A stretch of 40,280 nucleotides of DNA from Cryomorphaceae bacterium. GTDB lineage: Bacteria > Bacteroidota > Bacteroidia > Flavobacteriales_D > Cryomorphaceae. Numbering within the stretch: the first letter of the stretch is position 1; every line of letters starts with the position of its first letter. The DNA lies in assembly GCA_003565555.1 (NCBI GenBank), contig PXBH01000029.1, positions 1 through 40,280 of the forward strand, in the 5' to 3' direction. The position numbers and the translations under genes are program-made. Shown here one piece after another: positions 32,734-40,280 of this stretch. A model generated the notes under the pieces. The model worked only from the letters and a program-made list of their open reading frames with translations. It was not told the DNA's origin and did no database searches.

Positions 32734-33034
32734 AACCTACGCAACTATGTGCGGCGTTCATTTTTTTTTGAAAAGATACCCGAAGCAGGCATTGTTCAAG
32801 ACGTCACCCGCTCCAAAGTGTATAATTAACACATTGACACCGGGTTCAGAGACCACCACGGTCCGAATATTGTCGGAAACGGCTGTGCACGAAATGCTCA
32901 GCTCGGGATTCTTTAACAAAACGTAAATAAGGGCGTGCATGAATTCAAGCGGGATTTTGTTAGGTTTGCGTCGAGCTGAGTCGGAATCATTCGGCTACGC
33001 ATCATCCTGATTACAAAAAACCAACCTATATCTC
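32734..33034. other. Intergenic region upstream of enolase with weak small ORFs
   Basis: This 301-nt stretch includes a 9-T run (32761-32769), a 59-codon plus-strand ORF (32747-32926, opening MCGVHFFLKRYP) and a 60-codon minus-strand ORF (32940-32758). Both lie on the same bases and neither has a recognised family, so at most one is real. The right end contains the enolase -7 box and a leader of about 60 nt. Confidence 0.5.
32961..32968 (+). promoter_or_regulatory. -7 box of enolase
   Basis: TAGGTTTG matches TAnnTTTG and predicts a leader of about 60 nt before the ATG at 33035. There is no TTTG at -33 spacing. Confidence 0.45.
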
Positions 33035-34321
33035 ATGAAAATTCAAGACGTATCCGCTTTAGAAATTCTCGACTCGCGGGGAAATCCTACCGTAGAAGTT
33101 GATCTCGTACTGGAAGACGGCTCTTTCGGAAGGGCCATGGTGCCCAGCGGGGCCTCTACCGGTGAACGCGAAGCATTCGAACTTCGCGACGGCGATAAAA
33201 ATCGCTACCTCGGCAAAGGGGTGCAAAAGGCCGTGGCCAACGTAAACAACAATATTTCCAAAGTGATCGAAGGCAAATCCTTCAGCAGCCAGCGCGCCTT
33301 TGATTATGCCCTGATCGACTTGGACGGATCACCCAACAAATCGAAACTCGGCGCCAATGCGATACTGGGCGTGTCTATGGCCTATGCCCGTGCCATGGCT
33401 GACTCCTCCGCCCTGCCCCTCTACCAATACCTCGGAGGCAGCAATGCATGCGAAATTCCCGTGCCCTGCATGAACATCATCAACGGCGGAAGCCATGCCG
33501 ATAACAATGTCGACTTTCAGGAATTCATGATTGCCCCGCACGGTGCCGAATCCTTCCGCGAAGCCATTCGAATGGGTGCGGAAGTATTTCACACTTTGAA
33601 AAGCGTATTGAAAAAACAAGGCTACAGCACAGGCGTGGGTGATGAAGGCGGTTTTGCTCCGGACCTCAAATCCAACGATCAAGCTGTGGAAATCATCCTG
33701 GAAGCCATCACCAAAGCCGGGTATAAGCCGGGCGACGAAATCAGCATCTGCCTGGACCCCGCAGTGAGCGAGCTCTGGGACGATGAAAAAGGCATGTACA
33801 AGATGTTCAAAAGCTCCGGAAAGCATGTTTCCTCAGACGATATGGTAAAAATGTGGGAAAGTTGGATCTCGCAATACCCCATCGTATCGCTCGAGGACGG
33901 ACTCGGCGAAAAAGACTGGGACGGTTGGAAAAACCTTACCGACACCCTCGGTCACAAAACCGAAATCGTAGGTGATGACTTACTTTGCACCAACAAAAGC
34001 ATCTTGGCAGATGCCATTTCAAAAGGGGTAGCGAATTCCGTCTTGATCAAGCTCAACCAAATCGGTACAGTGACGGAAACCCTGGAAACGATCGAATTGG
34101 CATTCCGCAATTCTTACAACTGCTTCATCTCTCACCGAAGCGGTGAAACGGTAGATTCCTTCATCGCCGATCTGGCGGTAGGAACAAACGCGGGTCACAT
34201 CAAAACAGGAAGCGCCTGCCGCGGTGAGCGCATCGAAAAGTTCAATCAGCTACTGCGCATCGAGCAGGAACTGGGGGCTGCAGCCCGTTTTCCCGGAAAG
34301 GCTTCGTTCAAAAACGCCTGA
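33035..34321 (+). CDS. eno: Enolase (phosphopyruvate hydratase)
   Basis: The 428-residue protein is a full-length enolase, converting 2-phosphoglycerate to phosphoenolpyruvate in glycolysis and the reverse in gluconeogenesis. N-terminal [26 protein letters not shown], the catalytic acid E204 in [11 protein letters not shown], Mg2+ ligands D241, E287 (SLEDGL) and D314 (VGDDLL), the base K339 in LIKLNQIGT, and [20 protein letters not shown] are all in place. It is monocistronic, with its own -7 box and a strong hairpin after the stop. Confidence 0.99.
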   Translation: MKIQDVSALEILDSRGNPTVEVDLVLEDGSFGRAMVPSGASTGEREAFELRDGDKNRYLGKGVQKAVANVNNNISKVIEGKSFSSQRAFDYALIDLDGSPNKSKLGANAILGVSMAYARAMADSSALPLYQYLGGSNACEIPVPCMNIINGGSHADNNVDFQEFMIAPHGAESFREAIRMGAEVFHTLKSVLKKQGYSTGVGDEGGFAPDLKSNDQAVEIILEAITKAGYKPGDEISICLDPAVSELWDDEKGMYKMFKSSGKHVSSDDMVKMWESWISQYPIVSLEDGLGEKDWDGWKNLTDTLGHKTEIVGDDLLCTNKSILADAISKGVANSVLIKLNQIGTVTETLETIELAFRNSYNCFISHRSGETVDSFIADLAVGTNAGHIKTGSACRGERIEKFNQLLRIEQELGAAARFPGKASFKNA

Positions 34322-34350
34322 TTCCGCCCAAATCTCTGATCGTTACAATA

Positions 34351-34385
34351 AAACACGCCGTCGGCAAACTGTCGACGGCGTGTTT
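34351..34385 (+). terminator. Terminator of enolase
   Basis: A 13-bp perfect stem (34351-34363 with 34373-34385; core CACGCCGTCG/CGACGGCGTG) and a 9-nt loop lie 30 nt after the stop. The following T run is short (TTTCATTT), so efficiency may be moderate. Confidence 0.8.
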
Positions 34386-34574
34386 CATTTGCGCCCCCAT
34401 CAATCTAAGGCCGTTCATTCACCCTTCGTTTCCGGGCGGGGCATTCAGATCTGTACGCTGCGCTATCGAAGCTGCATATTTAAGGTCAAAGAATGCCGGT
34501 CCCGAAGGAGTGCGGACTGACAGATTCGGACGCTGCCACAATACACGGCAGTCAGCGGACATAGCAGATATAAA

Positions 34575-35399
34575 TCAGTTGCAAACTTCTCGAATAAGCT
34601 CAAATGCGCGGGCATAACCCAAATCCCCCGCGCGGCTCAGGTTGAGGCAGCCGTTGTCCACATCTCCCGAATAAATTTCGGAGAGTCCCCTCTGCACCAA
34701 GGCAGAGATATGGCGCGGATAGGCATCGGTGACCCGCTTGAAATCCGCCGCAGCGGCCGCATGATTGTTCGATCGGGCGGCTGCGCGGCCGCGGTAATAG
34801 TAATAAGCGGGACGATCGGCATTTAAAAGTACCGCCTCATCGAAGGATGCGATTGCCTCTGCATAGCGGCCCGCGAAGAAGTGCTCCATTCCTGTGAGAA
34901 AGGCCCCTTCATCCTCGGGGCGCGCACTGCGCTCCGCTTCGAAATCTGCTGCAGCACCTCGGTGATCAGCGAGCTGCTTCTTGGCATAGGCGCGCCGCAT
35001 AAGGAGCCCCTCCATCTCAGGATCCCGATCAATGGCGGCAGTCAGGTCGACTACCGCTCCGGTATAGTCGCCGATTCGGAGCCTCGCCTCTGCACGTGCC
35101 ACATAGCGTTCAGCCGATTCAGGATTGAGGTCAACGGCCCGGTTCAAATCTTCCAGAGCGCCGCGGGCATCGCCGAGCATGGCCTTCGCCCTGCCTCTGT
35201 CGATGTAAGGTGCGGCGAGGTTCGGATTGAGGTTGATCTCGCGGCTTAAGGCAGCGACGCGCTCACTCAGTTCCGCCGGGGAGGCGGTATAGCCCTCAGC
35301 ATCTTTGTAAAAATCAAGTTCGTCAAAAAGTCCCGACGGTTGGGCCTGCAAGGCTCCGATCGAGATCAACAAAAAGCAGAACGGGACTAAATATTTCAT
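34575..35399 (-). CDS. Secreted TPR protein
   Basis: This 274-residue protein has a signal peptide (MKYLVPFCFLLISIGALQAQ) and about five to six tetratricopeptide repeats. Examples are PYIDRGRAKAMLGDARGALE, YVARAEARLRIGDYTGAVV and YYYYRGRAAARSNNHAAAAA. The C-terminus (CLNLSRAGDLGYARAFELIR) is a form common in Bacteroidota TPR proteins. It probably scaffolds an envelope complex; no partner is evident. An 11-bp inverted repeat (35411-35479) lies in the 105 nt between its start and the upstream LPP20-like gene. Confidence 0.87.
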   Translation of the reverse strand: MKYLVPFCFLLISIGALQAQPSGLFDELDFYKDAEGYTASPAELSERVAALSREINLNPNLAAPYIDRGRAKAMLGDARGALEDLNRAVDLNPESAERYVARAEARLRIGDYTGAVVDLTAAIDRDPEMEGLLMRRAYAKKQLADHRGAAADFEAERSARPEDEGAFLTGMEHFFAGRYAEAIASFDEAVLLNADRPAYYYYRGRAAARSNNHAAAAADFKRVTDAYPRHISALVQRGLSEIYSGDVDNGCLNLSRAGDLGYARAFELIREVCN

Positions 35400-35410
35400 G
35401 GCGCGGAATT

Positions 35411-35479
35411 TTAAGTTTTGCGTTCCGTCACCAGGCGGCGGTGCCCGGAGACGCTCGAAATAAGGGTTGCAAAACTTAA
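35411..35479. repeat. 11-bp inverted repeat between two envelope genes
   Basis: TTAAGTTTTGC (35411-35421) and GCAAAACTTAA (35469-35479) are perfect inverse copies 47 nt apart, upstream of the TPR gene. A smaller palindrome GCCAA-GTT-TTGGC (35480-35492) adjoins the right arm. Confidence 0.6.
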
Positions 35480-35504
35480 GCCAAGTTTTGGCGAGAGCGA
35501 CAGT

Positions 35505-36038
35505 CTATTCGCCCAAAACCTCTCTCAGCGCCTCGTCCGCATCATCGCCTCTACCTTCCGTCGGTCCTCCCTCAAGGTACTTTACGATATTGCGACAAGA
35601 TTGCTCAAAAAAAGAACGCGGAACGCCCATAGCGGTATAAGCGACATAAACACCGTCCGTACGGTATTCTGTTTTTTCACAAATCACTTCTGCACCGCGC
35701 AAGGATTCTGCAACCAACTCACTGTGAACAGAAAAATAGGTGCCCATAGCTTCATAATTACCCCTGTTTTTGTCTTCACGAATTGCTGTGTAGGCATCTG
35801 CAAAGTGCTTTGCTATCTTTCCCAATGACCTCGCCAATTCTTCGCGGGCGAGCAGGGCGGCTTTTTCCTCAGCGCGCGTTTCATTCGCATCGTTTGCGAA
35901 TGCCCCGGCAGTGAGCTTTTCGTGCCTGCCGTCGAGCTCGACGCGGCAAGGCATGTCCGTAATCGAAGTGTCTGCCTGAGCAATAAGGCTTCCGAGCGAA
36001 ACAAAACAGAATGCGGCAAGCAGAATCAAAGGCCTCAT
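35505..36038 (-). CDS. Secreted LPP20-like protein
   Basis: The 177-residue protein begins at ATG 36038 (MRPLILLAAFCFVSLGSLIAQ signal peptide); an in-frame ATG 33 nt further up has no signal character at its N-terminus. The mature part has a helical segment RAEEKAALLAREELARSLGK and a C-terminal strand region EKTEYRTDGVYVAYTAMGVP, which resemble LPP20 envelope proteins, but the match is weak. There is no lipobox cysteine. The function is unknown. Two overlapping -7 boxes lie upstream. The TPR gene follows by 105 nt. Confidence 0.7.
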   Translation of the reverse strand: MRPLILLAAFCFVSLGSLIAQADTSITDMPCRVELDGRHEKLTAGAFANDANETRAEEKAALLAREELARSLGKIAKHFADAYTAIREDKNRGNYEAMGTYFSVHSELVAESLRGAEVICEKTEYRTDGVYVAYTAMGVPRSFFEQSCRNIVKYLEGGPTEGRGDDADEALREVLGE

Positions 36039-36056
36039 CACAAGAGTAGGTTTTCC

Positions 36057-36072
36057 GAAAGATACAAACATA
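36057..36072 (-). promoter_or_regulatory. -7 box of the LPP20-like gene
   Basis: On the minus strand TATGTTTG (36072-36065) matches TAnnTTTG, followed directly by the weaker TATCTTTC (36064-36057). The leader would be about 20 nt. Confidence 0.45.
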
Positions 36073-36229
36073 GGCCCTCATCGGGAGCATTACTTCTGAT
36101 ACCCTTTCGGGTTTTCGGTTGCAGCGCACGTTTCCGGCCCGTGCTATCCTCGGTCATTCAGGGGAATTGAGGATTTTGGAATATGGGTGTTCACCCCTCG
36201 GCGGTTTCCCGAAGTAAGCGCAATACGGG

Positions 36230-36904
36230 TCACTTCAACAATTCGGGAAATTTCGCTTTGAATCTTTTAAGCCGCGGATCGGACACCGATCGGATATACG
36301 GGTTTCCCGGGTTTCTCTTTTTATAGTCTTGATGGTAGTCTTCAGCCATCCAAAATTTCTGAAAAGGCAGGATCTCCGCTGCCGGGGTTTCGCCGATTCT
36401 CTCCGCGATTTCATCGTGCTTGGCGCGAACGATGCGCTTCTCATCCTCGTTTTGGTAAAATATTATCGAACGGTATTGGGAACCGATGTCAGGGCCTTGC
36501 CCGTTCTTCTGCGTGATATTTTGCGAACCGAAATAAACGTCAATCAGGGTCTCGAAACTGATTTCTTCAGGATTGTAAATCACCTCGACTGCCTCGGCGT
36601 GCCCGGTGCGGCCTGTATTGCTCTCCTCATAGGTCGGATTTTCGGTATGGCCGCCGGAATAGCCCGCATGCACCTCTTCTACCCCGCGTACACTTTCGTA
36701 CACCGCTTCCACACACCAAAAACAGCCACTCGCGAAATAGGCCCTTTTCAATCCGTTTTCGGTCGGGACCTCCACGGGCGGCGCATTTTCTACCGCTATT
36801 TGTGCAGCACTTTTTTCCTGCGCTCCCGCACAGCTTACTGTCAGTGTAGCCATCAAAGAGAGGATTGCGAGAATACTCAGGGAGGCGGAGGTTTTAGGAA
36901 TCAT
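36230..36904 (-). CDS. msrA: Peptide methionine sulfoxide reductase MsrA, lipoprotein form
   Basis: This 224-residue protein reduces the S-epimer of methionine sulfoxide. It carries a lipoprotein signal (lipobox TVSC, Cys25), then the MsrA catalytic motif ASGCFWCVEAVYE with nucleophile C61 and a second cysteine C64 in the GCFWC form. GYSGGHTENPTYEE, GHAEAVEVIYNP and GPDIGSQYRSIIF complete the fold. The usual HDPTQ segment reads QNITQ. Resolving cysteines near the C-terminus are absent, so C64 or an external reductant may resolve the intermediate. The lipidation signal places it outside the cytoplasm, protecting envelope proteins. No MsrB is fused or adjacent. Confidence 0.95.
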   Translation of the reverse strand: MIPKTSASLSILAILSLMATLTVSCAGAQEKSAAQIAVENAPPVEVPTENGLKRAYFASGCFWCVEAVYESVRGVEEVHAGYSGGHTENPTYEESNTGRTGHAEAVEVIYNPEEISFETLIDVYFGSQNITQKNGQGPDIGSQYRSIIFYQNEDEKRIVRAKHDEIAERIGETPAAEILPFQKFWMAEDYHQDYKKRNPGNPYIRSVSDPRLKRFKAKFPELLK

Positions 36905-37073
36905 AAAGTCATAACGCCCCGCAGCCGCGAATGGTTTTCAACATGCTTCCCTGCGGCCACATGTCTCAGAGGATGAGCAGATATCGCGATGCATATCCCC
37001 ATATTTCGGACCATTGAGCAAAGCATTGTGAGCAACTCCGGCCTCCGCAGTGTCGCGGGAAGGAATGGTCCGG

Positions 37074-37081
37074 TATATTTG
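37074..37081 (+). promoter_or_regulatory. -7 box of the FkbM methyltransferase gene
   Basis: TATATTTG ends at the G of a GTG codon (37081). With usual -7 geometry, transcription would begin at about 37084-37088. This favours the ATG at 37087 as start and implies a leaderless or nearly leaderless mRNA. Confidence 0.45.
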
Positions 37082-37086
37082 TGCCG

Positions 37087-38034
37087 ATGATCAAGTTTAG
37101 GATCGAAGAAAAAGAAGATGGCGCGGTGCTTGAAATTGAAGGCAAACGCACGGCACCACTCGATTTGCAGGAGATGCTCGACCTTTCGGAAGGGCTGCGC
37201 ACCTATGTATTAGAAAATGCACACCACGCGGATGCACCTCCTTTGCGCACCGTGACTGTGGGCGATACGGCCTTTAAAGTAACCGCTGCAGATAAGCCTG
37301 ATTTCTGGGATAAGGTAGACAGCGGTAATTGGGAGCCGGAAACGTTTCGGGTTTTTGACCGCTTCATCGACCGCGATACCGTCTTCTTGGATGTAGGTGC
37401 ATGGATCGGATCCACTGCCCTTTACGCAGCCCCGCACGCCAAAGAAACCCACGCTTTTGAGCCTGATCCGGTGGCCTTTGAGCAGCTCAAAAAAAACTTA
37501 GATGCGAACGGACGCAGTGCTTGGGCCGAGCGCGTAGCTCTCCACCGCGAGGCCATCGCTCCCGCAAACGGCACCATGGAAATGGGCAGCCGCAGCGATA
37601 AGGGCGATTCCATGAGCAGTGCGCTACTTTCCGAAAAGGAGGACTCATGGGAGGTCAAAACCCTCGCTTTGGGCACCTTTGTGAAAGCCCAAGGGCTGAG
37701 CGGTGAAAAGCTCTTCCTCAAAATTGACATCGAAGGCGGCGAGTATAATCTCATCCCGGCATTGGGTACATTTTTGAAGCGCGAAGACTGTGCGGTATTT
37801 CTCTCATTGCACCCCGAGTTTTTACTGGAGCAACTCAGAGCATCCTACGGGGGCCCTTTTCGGGAAATACGGGTCCGCGCCGCTTTCTGGAAAAAGCACC
37901 GATCCCTACTCAAGGCGTTGCCCTTTCCCAAAGTGACTTATACCAACGGCAAGCCGCTGAATCGAACCAAGGCGCTGACCAAAGCCCTGCTTTTTGCAAA
38001 ATTCACCCACGGTCTGCTGGCCTGCGACGGATAA
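37087..38034 (+). CDS. FkbM family SAM-dependent methyltransferase
   Basis: The 315-residue protein has a class I methyltransferase fold of FkbM type. SAM-binding motif I is FLDVGAWIGSTALYAA (about 99-114), followed by HAFEPDPVAFEQLKKNL and the FkbM signature KIDIEGGEYNLI. The N-terminal 70 residues are a small added domain that I do not recognise. FkbM enzymes O-methylate sugars and polyketides. ATG 37087 is preferred to GTG 37081, which overlaps the -7 box. The gene converges on the DEAD-box helicase with 15 nt between the stops. Confidence 0.88.
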   Translation: MIKFRIEEKEDGAVLEIEGKRTAPLDLQEMLDLSEGLRTYVLENAHHADAPPLRTVTVGDTAFKVTAADKPDFWDKVDSGNWEPETFRVFDRFIDRDTVFLDVGAWIGSTALYAAPHAKETHAFEPDPVAFEQLKKNLDANGRSAWAERVALHREAIAPANGTMEMGSRSDKGDSMSSALLSEKEDSWEVKTLALGTFVKAQGLSGEKLFLKIDIEGGEYNLIPALGTFLKREDCAVFLSLHPEFLLEQLRASYGGPFREIRVRAAFWKKHRSLLKALPFPKVTYTNGKPLNRTKALTKALLFAKFTHGLLACDG

Positions 38035-38049
38035 AAAAGTTATAGCGAA

Positions 38050-39822
38050 TCAGCGGTTCTTCTTGAAGCGGCCGGCGATGTTTTTCGAACCTTTCCCCTT
38101 GCTCTTCCCGGCAAATTTCTTCTTTTCGTAGCCTTTCGAACCTCCGCGGCTTCCGTAGCTGCCGCCGCCGCGGCCGGTTTTCACATTGGCTTTCACCCGA
38201 ATACTGCCGAAGCGCAATCCGTCGAGCACCGCTGCCACGTCCTCGGCATGGCCTGATTCTACCCCTACAAAGGTCTTGTTGTCAAAGATATCGATGCGGC
38301 CGAAATTGATAGACGGATTGCCGGTGAGGTCATTGATGATGCCCATGATTTTATTGGGCTTCAGGTACTGCGCACGGCCCAAATTGATTTCCACCTCGGT
38401 GAAAGCTCCGTCGGCGTCACGACTCGGCCGTTCGGATCTGCCTGCCTTTCGCTTATCCCCGTAGCTGCCTTTGGCTTCCATTCTGCCTTTTCCCTTTTCC
38501 ACATTCACATTATCGGGCATTCCGGGCTCCGGCTGCTGTGCGGCATAGGCGGCTTTGATCCACAACTCAATCAGGTCTTCGCGAGAAAGGTCGGCAAATT
38601 TAAGGGCCACTGCTGCGGGCACATCGCCCATGCCTGAGAGATTTCCTTCAGATTCCATCAACTTATCAGCCATAGACAGCACACGCTTGCGTGTAATCTC
38701 GGAGAGCAGAGGTACTTTCTTCTGCTCAAATTTCTTTCCGGTGATCCGCTCCAGCTCGCGAATTCTGCCTTGTTCGCGGCTGTGAATGATGCTGACGGCT
38801 ACCCCGCTTTTTCCCGCCCTGCCGGTGCGGCCGCTGCGGTGCACGTAGACTTCAGGATCGTCCGGGAGGTTGTAATTGATCACATGCGTCAGCTCATCCA
38901 CATCCAGTCCGCGAGCAGCTACATCGGTCGCCACCAGAAGTTTCACACGGCCTTTGCGGAATGAACCCATCACTTGGTCGCGTTGCTGCTGAGACATATC
39001 GCCGTTGAGCGCCTGTGCTTCATATCCTTTTCGCGAAAGCTTCTCGGCAATGCCGGTGGTTTCAGCGCGGGTTCTGCAAAATACCACACCGTATACCTCT
39101 TCCTCAGAGGCGATGATGCGGCTGAGTGCTTCAAATCTGTCACGTGCCTGCACCATGTAGTATACATGACTGATGTTCGATGCCCCTTCATTGCGCTTTC
39201 CCACGGTTATCTTCAGCGGATCGCGCATATACTTGCCCGCAATGGATTCCACTTTGGAGGGCATGGTGGCGGAAAAGAGCCAGGTATTCTTGGCTTCGGG
39301 TGCAGCTTCAAAAACGGTTTCAAGGTCTTCTTTGAAACCCATATTCAGCATTTCATCTGCCTCATCGAGGACGAACCAATCGAGGTTTTGCAGGCGAAGC
39401 TCTCCGCGCGAAATCATATCCACCACGCGTCCGGGCGTACCGATCACTACTTGGGAGCCCTTTCTGAGCGCGCGAATCTGCACCTCCATGGAGGCCCCTC
39501 CGTAGACTGCCGTCACGGAAACACCTTTCATAAATCTGGAGAAATCTTTCAGATCATTTACAATCTGAAGACAGAGCTCTCTCGTGGGGCAAAGTACAAG
39601 GGCCTGCACCTTGTTTGACTCCGTATCCAAACGGTGGAGCAGCGGAAGCCCGAAAGCAGCGGTTTTGCCCGTTCCCGTCTGGGCCAAGGCTATCATGTCT
39701 TTTGACGCTTCCTGAAGCAAGGGCAAGGTACGCGCCTGAATCGGGGTGGGTTCGGTAAAGCCTAGCGCGCTGACGGCTTCAATCAGTTCCGGACGAAGGC
39801 CGGATTCGAGAAAACTTTTCAT
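38050..39822 (-). CDS. DEAD-box RNA helicase (DeaD/CsdA-like) with DbpA-type RNA-binding domain
   Basis: This 590-residue protein starts at ATG 39822 (MKSFLESGL), where the Q motif FTEPTPIQ begins at residue 22; a longer in-frame ORF to 40065 lies in the leader. Helicase motifs are complete: AQTGTGKT (47-54), PTREL, DEAD (153-156), SAT (184-186), and in the C-lobe ATDVAARGLD and HRSGRTGRAG. A DbpA/CsdA-type RNA-binding domain follows (about 455-535; VEINLGRAQYLKPNKIMGI, FVGVESGHAEDVAAVL), then a Gly/Lys/Arg-rich basic tail of about 50 residues. It unwinds RNA duplexes in ribosome assembly and cold response. The leader is about 100 nt and contains a hairpin. Confidence 0.95.
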   Translation of the reverse strand: MKSFLESGLRPELIEAVSALGFTEPTPIQARTLPLLQEASKDMIALAQTGTGKTAAFGLPLLHRLDTESNKVQALVLCPTRELCLQIVNDLKDFSRFMKGVSVTAVYGGASMEVQIRALRKGSQVVIGTPGRVVDMISRGELRLQNLDWFVLDEADEMLNMGFKEDLETVFEAAPEAKNTWLFSATMPSKVESIAGKYMRDPLKITVGKRNEGASNISHVYYMVQARDRFEALSRIIASEEEVYGVVFCRTRAETTGIAEKLSRKGYEAQALNGDMSQQQRDQVMGSFRKGRVKLLVATDVAARGLDVDELTHVINYNLPDDPEVYVHRSGRTGRAGKSGVAVSIIHSREQGRIRELERITGKKFEQKKVPLLSEITRKRVLSMADKLMESEGNLSGMGDVPAAVALKFADLSREDLIELWIKAAYAAQQPEPGMPDNVNVEKGKGRMEAKGSYGDKRKAGRSERPSRDADGAFTEVEINLGRAQYLKPNKIMGIINDLTGNPSINFGRIDIFDNKTFVGVESGHAEDVAAVLDGLRFGSIRVKANVKTGRGGGSYGSRGGSKGYEKKKFAGKSKGKGSKNIAGRFKKNR

Positions 39823-39842
39823 GTAGATGAGGATGTAAGGAA

Positions 39843-39886
39843 GCATGTTTCCGTCTGAGACAATATATCCTGCCGGGAAATCATGC
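39843..39886 (-). promoter_or_regulatory. Hairpin in the DEAD-box helicase leader
   Basis: In the minus-strand transcript GCATGATTTCC pairs with GGAAACATGC, giving 10 bp with one bulged A, and a 23-nt loop that itself contains GTCT-C-AGAC. It ends about 20 nt before the ATG and could modulate translation. Confidence 0.5.
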
Positions 39887-39924
39887 GGTGCGCAACGCGG
39901 AAATTGTAAGGCGAAACGATGGCG

Positions 39925-39932
39925 CAAATGTA
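39925..39932 (-). promoter_or_regulatory. -7 box of the DEAD-box helicase gene
   Basis: TACATTTG (39932-39925) matches TAnnTTTG and predicts a leader of about 100 nt. There is no TTTG at -33. Confidence 0.5.
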
Positions 39933-40040
39933 CATCAATTTGTTTTGTCTGTATGTTAATAGTTTCCGATGAAAAGCAAATTTCTCCCCCGGTAGATAAA
40001 TCACTTGATTTGATGAGGGCATAACGGCGTGAGAACGGCC

Positions 40041-40048
40041 TACCTTCG
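40041..40048 (+). promoter_or_regulatory. -7 box of the FISUMP lipoprotein gene
   Basis: TACCTTCG matches TAnnTT(T/C)G and lies 25 nt before the ATG at 40074. Confidence 0.45.
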
Positions 40049-40073
40049 CAACCTAAAATTAACATCCGAAAAA

Positions 40074-40280
40074 ATGAAAAAGTACTTTCAAAGCTTCCCT
40101 TTAATGCTCGCCTTATGCGCAGCTCCGATACTGACTTCCTGTGAAGAAGATGATGACGCCCCGGACAACGGTACGAACGGCTCTGAAGAGGTTACGCCCC
40201 TTACGGGTACGGTAACTGACCGCGACGGCAACCTGTACACCACGGTTATTCTCGGAGACTACGAATGGATGGCTGAAAAT
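40074..40280 (+). CDS. FISUMP-domain lipoprotein, 5' part (runs off the window)
   Basis: Only 69 codons are present; the gene continues past the window end. A lipoprotein signal ends in ILTSC (Cys23), followed by an acidic linker. Then comes the start of a FISUMP (Fibrobacter succinogenes major paralogous) domain, TVTDRDGNLYTTVILGDYEW followed by MAEN. Such domains are common in surface lipoproteins of Bacteroidota and have no established function. The ATG is supported by the signal peptide and by the -7 box at 40041. Confidence 0.88.
   Translation, partial: MKKYFQSFPLMLALCAAPILTSCEEDDDAPDNGTNGSEEVTPLTGTVTDRDGNLYTTVILGDYEWMAEN

Noticed and set aside
32761-32769. 9-T homopolymer as a phase-variation site
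   Set aside because: It does not lie in a supported gene, and the neighbouring small ORFs are doubtful.
39823-40065. Upstream extension of the DEAD-box helicase
   Set aside because: The 81 added residues have no homology pattern and span the -7 box, so they belong to the leader.
1-40280. CRISPR array, prophage, insertion sequence or defence island
   Set aside because: No regularly spaced repeats, transposase, integrase, terminal inverted repeats with target duplication or known defence genes were seen.

Overview
The window looks like a chromosomal segment of a Bacteroidota bacterium. The evidence is two secreted proteins with type IX secretion (T9SS) C-terminal sorting modules, tandem TPR/PD40 envelope proteins, many lipoproteins with Bacteroidota-type lipoboxes, BshA (bacillithiol), a DUF2911 protein, a FISUMP-type lipoprotein, an almost complete lack of Shine-Dalgarno sequences, and promoter boxes of the Bacteroidota form TTTG-N18/19-TAnnTTTG in front of both tRNA genes. 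I see no rRNA, CRISPR array, insertion sequence, integrase or prophage gene. Genus cannot be fixed from this window.

Layout. 1-1823: tRNA-Lys(TTT) and tRNA-Leu(GAG), both minus strand, flank a membrane metallophosphoesterase. 1912-4748: a beta-helix lipoprotein and a CaiB-type CoA-transferase diverge from one shared CATG; a small membrane protein follows, translationally coupled to bshA (4745-5890). 6064-11514: M16 zinc protease lipoprotein, terminator, PhzF-like protein, secreted serine hydrolase. 11671-13691: PAS-GAF sensor without output domain, single-domain response regulator, DUF2911 protein. 13697-15470 (minus): glycoside-hydrolase-like lipoprotein with a 9-G tract, and a multi-pass membrane protein. 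15786-19421 (minus): 1211-residue T9SS metalloprotease starting at TTG.

19811-29018 (plus): recR coupled by ATGA to a glycosyltransferase fused to a degenerate sugar-phosphate transferase; a 2-oxoacid dehydrogenase E2; two tandem TPR/PD40 proteins; a DEDDh exonuclease and a fumarylacetoacetase-family enzyme, the last three genes joined by ATGA overlaps. 29120-32733: a compact cluster of a GCS2-type carboxylate-amine ligase fused to two CBS domains, an aspartoacylase/AstE-like metalloenzyme overlapping it by 32 nt, and a YkgJ-type cysteine-cluster protein. 33035-34321: enolase with its own -7 box and terminator. 34575-36904 (minus): TPR protein, LPP20-like protein, lipoprotein MsrA. 37087-38034: FkbM-type methyltransferase, convergent with a DEAD-box RNA helicase (38050-39822) that has a long structured leader. 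The window ends inside a FISUMP lipoprotein gene.

The genes are mostly housekeeping and envelope functions in short operons. The most system-like set is 29120-32733, where an amide-bond-forming enzyme with a putative nucleotide-sensing tail is paired with an amide-bond hydrolase; its substrate is unknown. Other points of interest are the GT2/phosphotransferase fusion, the structured helicase leader, the possible phase-variable poly-G tract, the PhzF homologue that seems to lack its catalytic glutamate, and the recurring -7 box without a -33 box in front of protein genes.
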